From contig NZ_FTOM01000003.1 of the NCBI RefSeq assembly GCF_900156695.1, positions 124,001 to 188,000 on the forward strand: DNA of 64,000 nucleotides, given 5' to 3'. The position numbers and the translations under genes were made by a program. The notes under the pieces are model-generated. The model made no database searches. It saw only the letters and a list, made by a program, of their open reading frames with translations, and had not been told where the DNA came from. Positions within the stretch are counted from its first letter, which is position 1; each line of letters starts with the position of its first letter. The stretch is from Phaeovulum vinaykumarii (GTDB lineage: Bacteria; Pseudomonadota; Alphaproteobacteria; Rhodobacterales; Rhodobacteraceae). Below are positions 50,368 to 58,330 of this stretch, one piece after another.

Positions 50368-51750
50368 TCAGGCCGTGCGCAACAAGGCCTGGCGCTTGCG
50401 GTCATAGGACGACGGGATGTTCAGTGCCTCGCGGTATTTGGTGACCGTGCGGCGCGCCAGACGTGCCCCGGCGGCCTTGGCGCGCTCGACGATGGCGGCG
50501 TCCGACAAGGGACGCGCGGGGTCTTCCTTGGCCACGATCTCGGCCACCAGCGCCATCAGCGCATCCTGCGCCTGGGTCTCGACGGCCTCATCCACCGGCA
50601 CGGCCACGCCCGGCATCACCTGCGGCGTCACCGCGCGCGAGAAGAACGCCCGCAGCGGCAGCGTGCCCCGCGGCGTCTCGATCAGACGGTCGGCGGTGGC
50701 GCGGCTGATGGTCGAGGGATGCAGCTCCAGCTCCTGGGCCACCTCCTCCATCCCCAGCGGCCGGATCGCGCGCGCGCCCTGTTCCAGAAACGCCCCCTGA
50801 TGCGCGATCAGACAGGCCGCGGTGCGTAAAAGGGTGGCCTCGCGCCGGGCGATGGTCTGTTCCAGCCAGCGCGCCCGCGACAGCGCCTTGCGCAGATAGG
50901 CCCGCGCCTCGGAGCGCCCGGCCGCCCCGGCGGCCACGGGCGGGGCGTCGATGCGCAGCGCCGGCAGGCTGGCGCGGTTCATCTCGACCACCCATTCGCC
51001 GCCCTCGCGCCGGATCTTGAGGTCGGGCGGCAGGATCGGCGCGGGGTCATGCTGGAAGGCAGCGCCGGGCTTGGGGTTCAGCCGCCGGATCTGGGCCAGG
51101 GCGGCGCGCACATCCGCGACCGTGCCATCCGAAAGGCGGGCCAGCGCCTCAAGCCGCCCTTCCGCCAGAAGATCCAGATTGTCGAGAATGACGCCGAACC
51201 CCCAGTCGAGTATCCCCTTCTCTTCCGCCTGTAATTTCAGGCATTCCGAAAGATTACGTGCGAATACCCCCGTCGGCTCCAGCCCCTGACAGCGGCGCAG
51301 CACCTCTGGCGCCATCTCGGGCGGCAGGTCGACCCCCAGCGCGACGATCTCGGGGTCGGTCAGAAGCCAGCCCGAGGGTTCGAGCGCGCCGGCAAGTGCC
51401 AGCGCCAGTTCGCGTTCGGGGCCGGGATCGAATTCCAGCAGGATCTGCCGCGACAGATGATCATGCAGCGACGGCTTGCCCTCGGGCAGCACCGCGACCG
51501 GATCGAAATCGGAGGGCGCGCGCGCGGCGCCGCGCTCCAGCTCGGCCCGGCGTGCCGCCGGTGCAGGGGCAGCCCGGCCCGCCGCGGCCGGCGCGGGCGG
51601 CGCGACCTCAAGGCAGGGGTTGGTCTGCGCCTCCTCGACCAGAAAGGCCGAAAGATCGGCGTTGGTCATTTGCAGAACCTTCAGCGCGGTCTGCATATCG
51701 GCGGTCATCGCAAGCTGCGTGACCTGTCTCTGGGCGTGGATCATATCCAT
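50368..51750 (-). CDS. rpoN: RNA polymerase sigma-54 factor
   Basis: 460 aa. Region I is Gln-rich at the N-terminus (QRQVTQLAMTADMQTALKVLQM), with a linker of Ala/Pro at about 50-85 and the core-binding domain in the middle. The DNA-binding part carries the helix-turn-helix and the RpoN box ARRTVTKYRE near the C-terminus. Sigma-54 is required for NifA-activated nif transcription. It lies just downstream of nifW in the same orientation but after a terminator, and a -24/-12 sequence precedes it, so self-activation with NifA is plausible, as reported for Rhodobacter capsulatus rpoN. Confidence 0.95.
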   Translation of the reverse strand: MDMIHAQRQVTQLAMTADMQTALKVLQMTNADLSAFLVEEAQTNPCLEVAPPAPAAAGRAAPAPAARRAELERGAARAPSDFDPVAVLPEGKPSLHDHLSRQILLEFDPGPERELALALAGALEPSGWLLTDPEIVALGVDLPPEMAPEVLRRCQGLEPTGVFARNLSECLKLQAEEKGILDWGFGVILDNLDLLAEGRLEALARLSDGTVADVRAALAQIRRLNPKPGAAFQHDPAPILPPDLKIRREGGEWVVEMNRASLPALRIDAPPVAAGAAGRSEARAYLRKALSRARWLEQTIARREATLLRTAACLIAHQGAFLEQGARAIRPLGMEEVAQELELHPSTISRATADRLIETPRGTLPLRAFFSRAVTPQVMPGVAVPVDEAVETQAQDALMALVAEIVAKEDPARPLSDAAIVERAKAAGARLARRTVTKYREALNIPSSYDRKRQALLRTA

Positions 51751-51786
51751 GTGCCCATCTTACCGCCCCGACGCGCGCATGCGGGC

Positions 51787-51803
51787 TGCGACACGGAGGC
51801 CAG
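51787..51803 (-). promoter_or_regulatory. Sigma-54 (-24/-12) promoter candidate for rpoN
   Basis: Minus strand CTGGCCTCCGTGTCGCA: GG and GC are at the required 12-bp register of YTGGCACGrNNNTTGCW. Several intervening bases differ. Located about 40-50 bp before the rpoN start. Confidence 0.4.
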
Positions 51804-51960
51804 AGGGGAAAGTGACGTGCTTGTGATGCCCCTGCCCCTGCCCCCTGCCCATGCGCTGGCGTCGATCGCCCAAATCCTCAGCTTTTGAAAAAGAGATCCG
51901 GCGGCGCGTCCGGGAATCGCGGCAGAGGCGGCGATGGGGGCGACGGCGGGCGTGAAAAAA

Positions 51961-51981
51961 GGCGCCCCAAAGGATGGCGCC
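51961..51981 (-). terminator. Terminator after nifW
   Basis: GGCGCC/GGCGCC stem (9-nt loop) followed on the minus strand by TTTTTT. It ends the iscA-nifU-nifS-nifV-nifW operon about 260 nt past nifW. Confidence 0.65.
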
Positions 51982-52240
51982 CCTCTCAAGACCCTGCTTT
52001 GAAAGAGCTTCCCTGAAAATCCGACCGACAGAACCCCGCCTGAGCACCGCCGCGCCGAGGCCCGCCCCCGCCCGCCACGGGCGCCGGGGCCTGCGCAAAC
52101 CGCCGCGCAGCCCGTGGGGAACTGCCTTTCATTTCAGCAGCCCAACGCCCAAGGCAAAGGCGGCCAAGGCAAAGGCGGCCCAGGACGCAGGAAGGCCCGT
52201 GCGGGCCCGGACCCCGACGGCCCGGACCCGCCCCACCGGT

Positions 52241-52603
52241 TCACCCCGCCGGATCGGCCTTGGGACCGCGCAGCGCGGTGAAGGGCACGAAATTGCCCCC
52301 CTTGGGCGCGGTGCGCGAGAACACCGCCAGCACGCCCTGTTCGCGCGGGCTGGAGCTTTCGAATTGTTCGTAGGTTTCCTTGAGCGCCTCGCGCGCGGCC
52401 AGGAAGGCGCCGTCGGCATCCATCGTGTCGATGTCGATCTTGCGCAGCTTCTGGCCAAAGGCCTTCATGATATGCAGCCGCGCCACATTCAGCACGTCCT
52501 GACGGAAGGGCAGCAGCAGGAAGGTGAAGATCTCCTCGGCCGAGGACAGACGCGCGATGTCGTCCAGAACCGAGGCTTGCGGGGTGGCGGATGTGGCGGT
52601 CAT
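52241..52603 (-). CDS. nifW: Nitrogenase stabilising/protective protein NifW
   Basis: 120 aa. NifW pattern: LSSAEEIFTFLLLPF, VLNVARLHIMKAFGQ and the C-terminal VFSRTAPKGGNFVPFTALRG. NifW helps mature the MoFe protein or protect it from oxygen. Start ATG 52603 has CGGAGA 8-10 nt upstream. 44 nt after nifV, last gene of its operon. Confidence 0.9.
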   Translation of the reverse strand: MTATSATPQASVLDDIARLSSAEEIFTFLLLPFRQDVLNVARLHIMKAFGQKLRKIDIDTMDADGAFLAAREALKETYEQFESSSPREQGVLAVFSRTAPKGGNFVPFTALRGPKADPAG

Positions 52604-52647
52604 GGCGGTGTCTCCGGGTTCGGGGTTCTGCAATGTTGAAAACGGCG

Positions 52648-53835
52648 TCAGGACTGGGCGACGCCCTGCGCACCGGGGCAGAGCCCCCGCGCCAGGCGGA
52701 TCAGGTCGGCGGGTTCGAGCGCGCGCTTGAGGCGCTCGGCCTCGGCGCGCACCATCGGCAACAGCGCGCGGGCAAAGGCGTCGTCGTGGCGCAGCCCCGC
52801 TTCGCGCAGGGCGTGGACCACGCCCGCCAGCCCCGAATGCTTGCCCAGCACCAGCCGGTGCGCGCGGCCAAAGACCTCGGGGCGCAGGCCGGCGGATTCG
52901 TAGGTGGTGCGGTCCTTCAGCAGCCCGTCCACATGGATGCCGGACTCGTGCGAGAAGACCGCCGGCCCGACGATGGGCTTGGCCGCGGGCACGGGGCGGC
53001 CGGCAGCACGGGCCACCATCTCGGCCAGCGGCACCAGACGATCCAGCCCGACGCCGGTGGGCCGGCCCTGCGCGGCCAGGACCGCGGCCACTTCCTCGAG
53101 CGCGGCATTGCCGGCGCGTTCACCCAGCCCCCCCACCGTCACCGACAGATGGCTTGCGCCCGCACGCGCGGCGGCCAGCGTGTTGGCCGTGGCCAGGCCC
53201 AGGTCGTTATGGGCGTGAAATTCGATCGGCAGCGGCTGCGTGGCCACCAGCCGGCGCACCAGATCATGCGCGGCAAAGGGATCCAGCACCCCTAGCGTAT
53301 CGGCCAGCCGGAAGCGGATCGCGCCGGCCTCGGCGGCGATGGTGGCGATCTCGGCCACGAAGGCGGGATCGGTGCGCGAGCCGTCCTCGGCGCCGACCGA
53401 GACCGCAAGCCCCATGCCGGTGGCCAGGCTCACCAGCTGGCGGACCTGGGTGCGGGCCCAATCGGCATCGACGCGCAGCTTGCCGGCCAGATGGCAGGGC
53501 GAAAGCGGCACCGCCACATGCACCCGGCGCACGCCGGTCTGATGCGCGGCGGCGATATCCTCGGCGCGGGCGCGGGCCCAGACCAGGGGGCTGGCCGCGA
53601 CCAGACCGCGGGCGATCTGGCGGATGGCGCCGATCTCGGCGGCACCCATCGCGGCGACGCCCAGCTCGATCTCGGCCACGCCCGCGGCATCGAGCGCCGA
53701 GGCAATGGCGCAGCGTTCGGCCAGGTCAAAGACGACGCCGGCGGTCTGTTCGCCGTCGCGCAAGGTGGTGTCGCACAGGACCGGCGCCGGCCCCGAGGGC
53801 GAAAAGACATCCATCGCGGGAGAAAGCGCGTTCAC
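52648..53835 (-). CDS. nifV: Homocitrate synthase
   Basis: 395 aa DRE-TIM metallolyase that makes the homocitrate ligand of FeMo-co from 2-oxoglutarate and acetyl-CoA. DTTLRDGEQTAGVVF (metal and substrate residues), the HxH metal pair in IEFHAHNDLGLA and the GIHVDGLLKD region are intact. ATG overlaps nifS by 4 nt. No leucine-feedback regulatory domain, which separates it from LeuA. Confidence 0.94.
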   Translation of the reverse strand: MNALSPAMDVFSPSGPAPVLCDTTLRDGEQTAGVVFDLAERCAIASALDAAGVAEIELGVAAMGAAEIGAIRQIARGLVAASPLVWARARAEDIAAAHQTGVRRVHVAVPLSPCHLAGKLRVDADWARTQVRQLVSLATGMGLAVSVGAEDGSRTDPAFVAEIATIAAEAGAIRFRLADTLGVLDPFAAHDLVRRLVATQPLPIEFHAHNDLGLATANTLAAARAGASHLSVTVGGLGERAGNAALEEVAAVLAAQGRPTGVGLDRLVPLAEMVARAAGRPVPAAKPIVGPAVFSHESGIHVDGLLKDRTTYESAGLRPEVFGRAHRLVLGKHSGLAGVVHALREAGLRHDDAFARALLPMVRAEAERLKRALEPADLIRLARGLCPGAQGVAQS

Positions 53836-55013
53836 GACACCGCCTCCCCCTGTTCGACGACCTGCGTCCAGAAGGGCGACATCTCGCGCAGGCGCGCCAC
53901 GACGGGGGGCAGTTCGGCGATCACCCGGTCGATCTGGGCGCGCGTGGTCTCGCGCGTCAGCGAGATGCGGATCGCGCCATGCGCGGCGGTAAAGGGCACA
54001 TCCATCGCGCGCAGGACATGGCTGGGCTCGATCATGCCCGACGAACAGGCCGAGCCCGACGAGGCCGCGATCCCGGCGCGGTCGAGCATCATCAGCACCG
54101 CCTCGGCCTCGACGAATTCGAACGCCATCAGCGAGGTGTTGGGCAGCCGGTCGCGCCGGTCGCCCAGCACGCGCACCTTCGGCACGGCCTTCGTGATCTC
54201 GGTCTCGAGATGGTCACGCAGCGCGGCAAGCTGCGCGGCCCCGGCCGGATCGGCCATCTCGGCAGCGGCGCCAAAGCCCACGATACCGGGGATATTCTCG
54301 GTGCCCGCGCGGCGGCCGCGCTCCTGCTTGCCGCCCCAGATCAGCGGCGCGAAACGGGTGCCGTGGCGGATGTAGAGCGCGCCCACCCCCTTGGGCCCGT
54401 GGATCTTGTGGGCGCTGACCGAAGCCATGTCGACCCCGGCCGCGGCCAGATCCAGCGGCAGCTTGCCCGCCGCCTGCACCGCATCGGTGTGAAAGAGCGC
54501 GCCGACCTCATGGGCCCATTCGGCCAGCCCCTCGATCGGGAAGATCGTGCCGCTTTCGTTGTTGGCCCACATCAGCGTGACCAGGGCCACATCCTCGGAG
54601 AGCGCGGCGCGATAGGCGTCCAGATCGAGCCGCCCCTCGGCATCGACGCCGATCCGGTGCACGATCACGCCCTCGTCACGCTCGAGCGCATCGACACAGG
54701 CCAGGACCGCCGGATGCTCGACCGTCGAGGTGATGATCTCGCGCCGGTTCGGATCGGCCGCCAGCGCCGCGCGGATGGCGGTGGCATTGGCCTCGGTCCC
54801 GCCCGAGGTGAACAGGATCTCGTCCTCGCGCGCAGCGCCCAGAAGGGCCGCGACCTGTCCCCGCGCCCGGCGCAGCGCCTTCGCAGGAGCAGACCCGAAG
54901 GCATGCTGCGAGGACGGATTGCCGAAATGCTCGGAGAAATAGGGCATCATCGCCGCCAGCGCCGCGGGCGCAAGCGGGGTGGTCGCATTGGCATCGAGAT
55001 AGATGCGCTCCAT
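53832..55013 (-). CDS. nifS: Cysteine desulfurase NifS
   Basis: 393 aa PLP enzyme delivering sulfur from cysteine to NifU for Fe-S clusters. N-terminal YLDANATTPLAPAAL, PLP Lys in SVSAHKIHGPKGVGALY (about residue 202) and the persulfide Cys in SSGSACSSGMIEPSHVL (about residue 325) are canonical. 24 nt after nifU. Confidence 0.95.
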   Translation of the reverse strand: MERIYLDANATTPLAPAALAAMMPYFSEHFGNPSSQHAFGSAPAKALRRARGQVAALLGAAREDEILFTSGGTEANATAIRAALAADPNRREIITSTVEHPAVLACVDALERDEGVIVHRIGVDAEGRLDLDAYRAALSEDVALVTLMWANNESGTIFPIEGLAEWAHEVGALFHTDAVQAAGKLPLDLAAAGVDMASVSAHKIHGPKGVGALYIRHGTRFAPLIWGGKQERGRRAGTENIPGIVGFGAAAEMADPAGAAQLAALRDHLETEITKAVPKVRVLGDRRDRLPNTSLMAFEFVEAEAVLMMLDRAGIAASSGSACSSGMIEPSHVLRAMDVPFTAAHGAIRISLTRETTRAQIDRVIAELPPVVARLREMSPFWTQVVEQGEAVS

Positions 55014-55037
55014 CGCCCCGTCTCCCTTTCGTTTCGT

Positions 55038-55892
55038 TCAGTTCTTGCCCACGGGCACGATGCGCACCGCGCGACCCAGCGTCTTGATGATGCGCGCCTG
55101 AAGGCCGGCCAGCGTCATCGAGGCCAGCTGGCAGCCCGCACAGGCGCCCGACAGATGCACCTCGACGCGGTTGCCGGTGAAATCGACCAGCTCGACATCG
55201 CCGCCATCAGCGCGGAAGGTCGGGCGCATTTCCTCGATGATGCGGGCGACGGCGATGGCCTCCTGGGCCTCGGTCGCGGGCAGGATGCGCGCGTCATCGG
55301 CGCCGGGGCTCCGGCAGGCGGCGGGGTTCTCGGCGGTCGCGGTCGGTTGCGACGCGCCCCCCTTCTCGGCCCCCTTCTCGGCCCAGGCGGCGGGCATCGG
55401 GATGCCGCTCGGCATCTGCCGCGGCTTGCCCTGCGCACGGGCCAGGGCCGCGCGATAGGCCGGCGGCTGGCGGTCGGGGGCGGGCATGGCGGGGTCGGGC
55501 ATGGCGGCGGCTTCGGTGCGCACGGGCCCGAAATCGGCCAGCGCGGCGTCAAGCGCGGCGCGGCCCTGCGCACAGACCGCGCGCCGGGTCTCGGGCAGCC
55601 CGCCCAGGGCCCTGTCGATATCGTCTTCGGTCAGGGCCCGCGCCTCGTCCACGGTGCGCCCCGCGACCAGTTCGGTCAGCGCCGAGCCCGAGGCGATCAC
55701 CGCACCGCCGCCAAAGCTCTGGAAGCGGGCGTCCTCGATCCGGCGGGTCTGCGGATCGACGCGCAACATCAGCCGCAGCATCGCGCCGGCCTCGATCGAG
55801 CCGGCCTCGCCCACGGCATTGGCGCCGTCCAGCGTGCCGACATTGCGGGGGTTGAAGAAGTGATCGCGCAGCGTGTCCGAGAAATCCTGCAT
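55038..55892 (-). CDS. nifU: NifU Fe-S scaffold with degenerate N-terminal domain
   Basis: 284 aa. N-terminal IscU-like domain (residues 1-125), an Ala/Pro linker (about 125-205) and a C-terminal Nfu domain with intact CAGC in LSGACAGCQLAS. Scaffold cysteines are changed: the C35 position reads GSIEAGAML (Ala) and the C62 position reads FGGGAVIAS (Gly). A Cys near the C106 position is offset by one residue (RAVCAQGR). The central ferredoxin-like 2Fe-2S domain, with its CxC and CxxC, is missing. So only the Nfu domain looks able to hold a cluster. In the operon with nifS; it remains the likely Fe-S carrier for nitrogenase. Confidence 0.9.
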   Translation of the reverse strand: MQDFSDTLRDHFFNPRNVGTLDGANAVGEAGSIEAGAMLRLMLRVDPQTRRIEDARFQSFGGGAVIASGSALTELVAGRTVDEARALTEDDIDRALGGLPETRRAVCAQGRAALDAALADFGPVRTEAAAMPDPAMPAPDRQPPAYRAALARAQGKPRQMPSGIPMPAAWAEKGAEKGGASQPTATAENPAACRSPGADDARILPATEAQEAIAVARIIEEMRPTFRADGGDVELVDFTGNRVEVHLSGACAGCQLASMTLAGLQARIIKTLGRAVRIVPVGKN

Positions 55893-55906
55893 GGCCCTGC
55901 CCCCTT

Positions 55907-56227
55907 TCAGCAGAAGGATTTGCCGCAGCCGCAGCCGCCCTTGGCATTCGGGTTGTCGAAGACGAAGCCCGAGCCTTCGACCGAGGTCACGAAGTCGATG
56001 GTGGCGCCGGTCAGCCAGTCACGGCTGGCGGGGTCAACCAGGACGGTGACGCCCGAGGCCTCGATCACGGCATCATCGGTGGCGGCTTCCAGTTCCAGCG
56101 CCATGCCATATTTCAGGCCGGCGCAACCGCCTTCCTGAACCATGACGCGCAGGCCGGCGACAGGCTGGCCGGCGCCTTCGATGGCGCTGCGGATGGCATC
56201 ACAAGCGGCGGGGGTGAGGGTCAGCAT
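55907..56227 (-). CDS. Nif-specific IscA/HesB-type Fe-S protein
   Basis: 106 aa A-type carrier. The three ligands are present: Cys in EGGCAGLKYG and the C-terminal pair in GGCGCGKSFC. AAGGAGT precedes ATG 56227; an upstream in-frame ATG at 56308 lies in the promoter and is rejected. First gene of the iscA-nifU-nifS-nifV-nifW operon and preceded by a -24/-12 promoter. Confidence 0.9.
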   Translation of the reverse strand: MLTLTPAACDAIRSAIEGAGQPVAGLRVMVQEGGCAGLKYGMALELEAATDDAVIEASGVTVLVDPASRDWLTGATIDFVTSVEGSGFVFDNPNAKGGCGCGKSFC

Positions 56228-56267
56228 CGGGCTACTCCTTAACCGACAGGGGGTCTGCCAGAAGTTT

Positions 56268-56284
56268 AGCACGCTCCATGCCAA
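56268..56284 (-). promoter_or_regulatory. Sigma-54 (-24/-12) promoter of iscA-nifUSVW
   Basis: Minus strand TTGGCATGGAGCGTGCT. TTGGCA and TGC fit YTGGCACGrNNNTTGCW, with GG and GC exactly 12 bp apart. Predicted start about 30 nt before ATG 56227. Confidence 0.65.
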
Positions 56285-56308
56285 GTCATGATTGTTTAAC
56301 GAAATCAA

Positions 56309-56335
56309 ACCCCCGAAGCGCGGGGCTTCGGGGGT
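56309..56335 (-). terminator. Terminator of the nifE-nifQ operon
   Basis: An 11-bp stem ACCCCCGAAGC/GCTTCGGGGGT with a 5-nt loop, followed on the minus strand by TTTGATTTCG. It lies 82 nt past nifQ and just before the iscA promoter. Confidence 0.8.
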
Positions 56336-56358
56336 CTGGTGGCAGAAGGTCGCGGCGT

Positions 56359-56374
56359 TGTCGGCTATCGACCA
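56359..56374 (-). promoter_or_regulatory. Imperfect NifA upstream activator site
   Basis: TGT-N10-CCA; the consensus is TGT-N10-ACA, so one of six fixed bases differs. It is centred about 84 bp upstream of the -24 element, a normal distance for NifA sites. Confidence 0.25.
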
Positions 56375-56417
56375 TCACATGGAGGCGAGTGACGGGTTTG
56401 CGACACCGCCCGCCGGA

Positions 56418-56996
56418 TCAGGCGTCCGGGGCGAAGCAGGCCGTCTTCTCGGGGCAGGCCTCGCAATTGGGCGCGGGGCAAAGCCGGGCCGCGCCGGTGC
56501 CGCAGATCTGGCGATAGAAGAACCGCTTCCAGCGCATGTTGTTGACATTGGCCGCGTGCAGGCGCGGGAAATGCCGGGCGATCAGACGGCCCAGCCGGGC
56601 CCGGTCGGGCAGGCCGAGATCTTCCCACAGGTGCCGCGGCTCCTGCGCGCGACGCGCCAGGATCTGCGCGATCGCATCGGTGTCCTCGCCCATCAGCCCG
56701 CCGCGCCACATCAGGAGAAGCGCGATCGAATGCGCCTCCTCGGCGGGGGGCGCGCCGGCGCCCGGCCCGGTGTCGGGCAGATCGAGCCCCCAGCGCACGG
56801 CCAGCCGTTCCAGCCGCGCCGGCGCCAGCCCCAGCGCCGCGGCCAGCCCCTCGGGCTCCATCGTGGCGCGCGCATGCGCCACGATCGCAGCCAGATCGGC
56901 AGCATCGGCCGCCGGATCGGCCGCATAGGGGTTCAAGGGCGCGCCAGCCCCGGCAGCGGCCGCCGCAGCTGGATCGGGGGCCGCAGGCTCAGGCAT
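56418..56996 (-). CDS. nifQ: Molybdenum donor protein NifQ
   Basis: 192 aa. C-terminal signature MRWKRFFYRQICG ... CPAPNCEACPEKTACF with the NifQ Cys pattern C-x7-C-x4-C-x2-C-x5-C. It carries a Mo-Fe-S cluster that supplies molybdenum to FeMo-co. The start ATG 56996 overlaps the end of fdxB by 8 nt. The N-terminal 30 residues are Ala/Pro-rich and not conserved. Confidence 0.9.
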   Translation of the reverse strand: MPEPAAPDPAAAAAAGAGAPLNPYAADPAADAADLAAIVAHARATMEPEGLAAALGLAPARLERLAVRWGLDLPDTGPGAGAPPAEEAHSIALLLMWRGGLMGEDTDAIAQILARRAQEPRHLWEDLGLPDRARLGRLIARHFPRLHAANVNNMRWKRFFYRQICGTGAARLCPAPNCEACPEKTACFAPDA

Positions 56997-57291
56997 CGAG
57001 CTGCTCGAAGGTCTGGCAATCCTTGGGGCAGACGCGGTTGCACGCCCCGCAGCCGATGCAATCGTCGGCATTCGACATGACCATGATCTTGCGCACGATC
57101 TCGTCGTCGTCATCGTCGTCATCGGGGTCGATGTCCACGATGTCGTCATCTTCGGTCACGCCCTTCAGGGTCATCACGTCGCGCGCGCAGACCTTGTAGC
57201 AGCGCCCGCAGCCGATGCATTTCTCGGCGTCGATCTCCGACAGGAAGGCGGGGACAAATTCCTGGCCGCCGCGGGTGAGATAGGTGCGCAT
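56989..57291 (-). CDS. fdxB: Nif-specific ferredoxin III (FdxB)
   Basis: 100 aa 2[4Fe-4S] ferredoxin. Cluster motifs CIGCGRCYKVC (residues 25-35) and CIGCGACNRVCPKDC (78-92). Between them lies an acidic run DIDPDDDDDDDE. Member of the nif-gene ferredoxins located between DUF269 and nifQ. Probably an electron donor in cofactor assembly. Confidence 0.93.
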   Translation of the reverse strand: MRTYLTRGGQEFVPAFLSEIDAEKCIGCGRCYKVCARDVMTLKGVTEDDDIVDIDPDDDDDDDEIVRKIMVMSNADDCIGCGACNRVCPKDCQTFEQLDA

Positions 57292-57394
57292 GTCTTGTCC
57301 TTCTGGCTGGTCCCCGGTCGGGCCGGGGTTGGCGTCATGGGGCGGCGGGCGCCGCTCAGGGTCGATCTTCGGGCGGACGCCGCCCGAGTTGGGG
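57292..57394. other. fdxB-DUF269 gap with a short hairpin
   Basis: 103 nt holding CCCCGG/CCGGGG (57312-57328). No promoter recognised, so fdxB and nifQ are probably read from upstream. Confidence 0.35.
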
Positions 57395-57871
57395 TCACAT
57401 CCGCGCGGCTTCGGGGAAGCGCTCGGTCATGTCATTGGCATCGGCCAGCATCTTGTCGCCGGCCTCGGCCAGTTTCTCCCAGGTCTCGAAGCCGAAGCGG
57501 TGGATGTCGCGCAGATGCTTCGAGATCACGACCAGACGGCCCGCGATCAGCACGATGCGGCCCCAGCCCTCGTGGTTGAACTTGGCGATCGGCGCGGCCA
57601 TGCAGCCGGTCTGGCGTTCCAGCATCAGCCCGATGGCGGTATAGAATTTCTCGATACGCCAGATCACCTCGGGGTCGGGATCGCCGATGATCGGGATCTC
57701 GCGGCGCTCCTCGGCGGTCAGGATATATTCGGCCAGAAGCTCGGAATCCGGCTTGCCTTCCCAGTTGCCATAGGCGTCCTCGGCCCGGACCACCGCGGCC
57801 AGCTGGCGCAGGAAGGGGCTGTCAGGCCAGGCGCCGCCGCGCGGGGCGGTTTCGGTCGCGGTGTCGCTCAT
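57395..57871 (-). CDS. NifX-associated protein (DUF269)
   Basis: 158 aa. Family pattern: [40 protein letters not shown] and [27 protein letters not shown]. It overlaps nifX by 4 nt. Always found with nifX in nitrogen fixers; biochemical role uncertain, presumed in FeMo-co synthesis. Confidence 0.93.
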   Translation of the reverse strand: MSDTATETAPRGGAWPDSPFLRQLAAVVRAEDAYGNWEGKPDSELLAEYILTAEERREIPIIGDPDPEVIWRIEKFYTAIGLMLERQTGCMAAPIAKFNHEGWGRIVLIAGRLVVISKHLRDIHRFGFETWEKLAEAGDKMLADANDMTERFPEAARM

Positions 57872-58317
57872 GCCTCGCTCTCCTCGCTGATCAGGTCATC
57901 CAGGAAATCCGACCGCTTCATCCCCAGCGCCTTGCGCAGGAAGGGCGGCGGGTTGCCCTTGAGCATGGTCTGGACCTGCTCGATCACGGCCGAGATCGGT
58001 TCGGGCTCCTTGCGCTTGATCGGATGGACGCCGGCGCGCACGACCCGCGCGGCCGACGGCCCGCCGATGGCCAGCACGAACATCAGCGCGGCCCCCTCGA
58101 GCGCCTCGATCTTGGGGCCGATGCGGTCGACCTCGTCGTCATGCCGGGCGCTCTGGGCGGTGGGGCTGTCGAAGGCCACCACCTCAAGCAGGCGCGCGGC
58201 GCTGGCCGACACTTCGTAGATGGCGAAGTTGCGCGCCGATCCGAAATGGGCGTTCAGGTTTTCCAGGTCGTTGGTCGCAATGGCGACACGCAGGGCGGGA
58301 TCGTCGGTCTCGGACAT
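57868..58317 (-). CDS. nifX: NifX, NifB-co/VK-cluster carrier
   Basis: 149 aa of the NifX/NifY/VnfY dinitrogenase-iron-molybdenum-cofactor-binding fold: [28 protein letters not shown] and [23 protein letters not shown] 58317 lies 13 nt after nifN. It carries FeMo-co precursors between NifB and NifEN. Confidence 0.92.
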   Translation of the reverse strand: MSETDDPALRVAIATNDLENLNAHFGSARNFAIYEVSASAARLLEVVAFDSPTAQSARHDDEVDRIGPKIEALEGAALMFVLAIGGPSAARVVRAGVHPIKRKEPEPISAVIEQVQTMLKGNPPPFLRKALGMKRSDFLDDLISEESEA

Positions 58318-58330
58318 GGGGGACTCCGCT

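Larger units (their letters stand above)
51751..52240. other. 490-nt gap between nifW and rpoN
   Basis: Contains a T6-tailed terminator (51961-51981) and the -24/-12 sequence before rpoN. A C/CCTG-rich stretch (51829-51852, repeated CCCCTG) also lies here. No gene is recognised; the nifU2 gene found before rpoN in some Rhodobacter species is absent. Confidence 0.5.
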
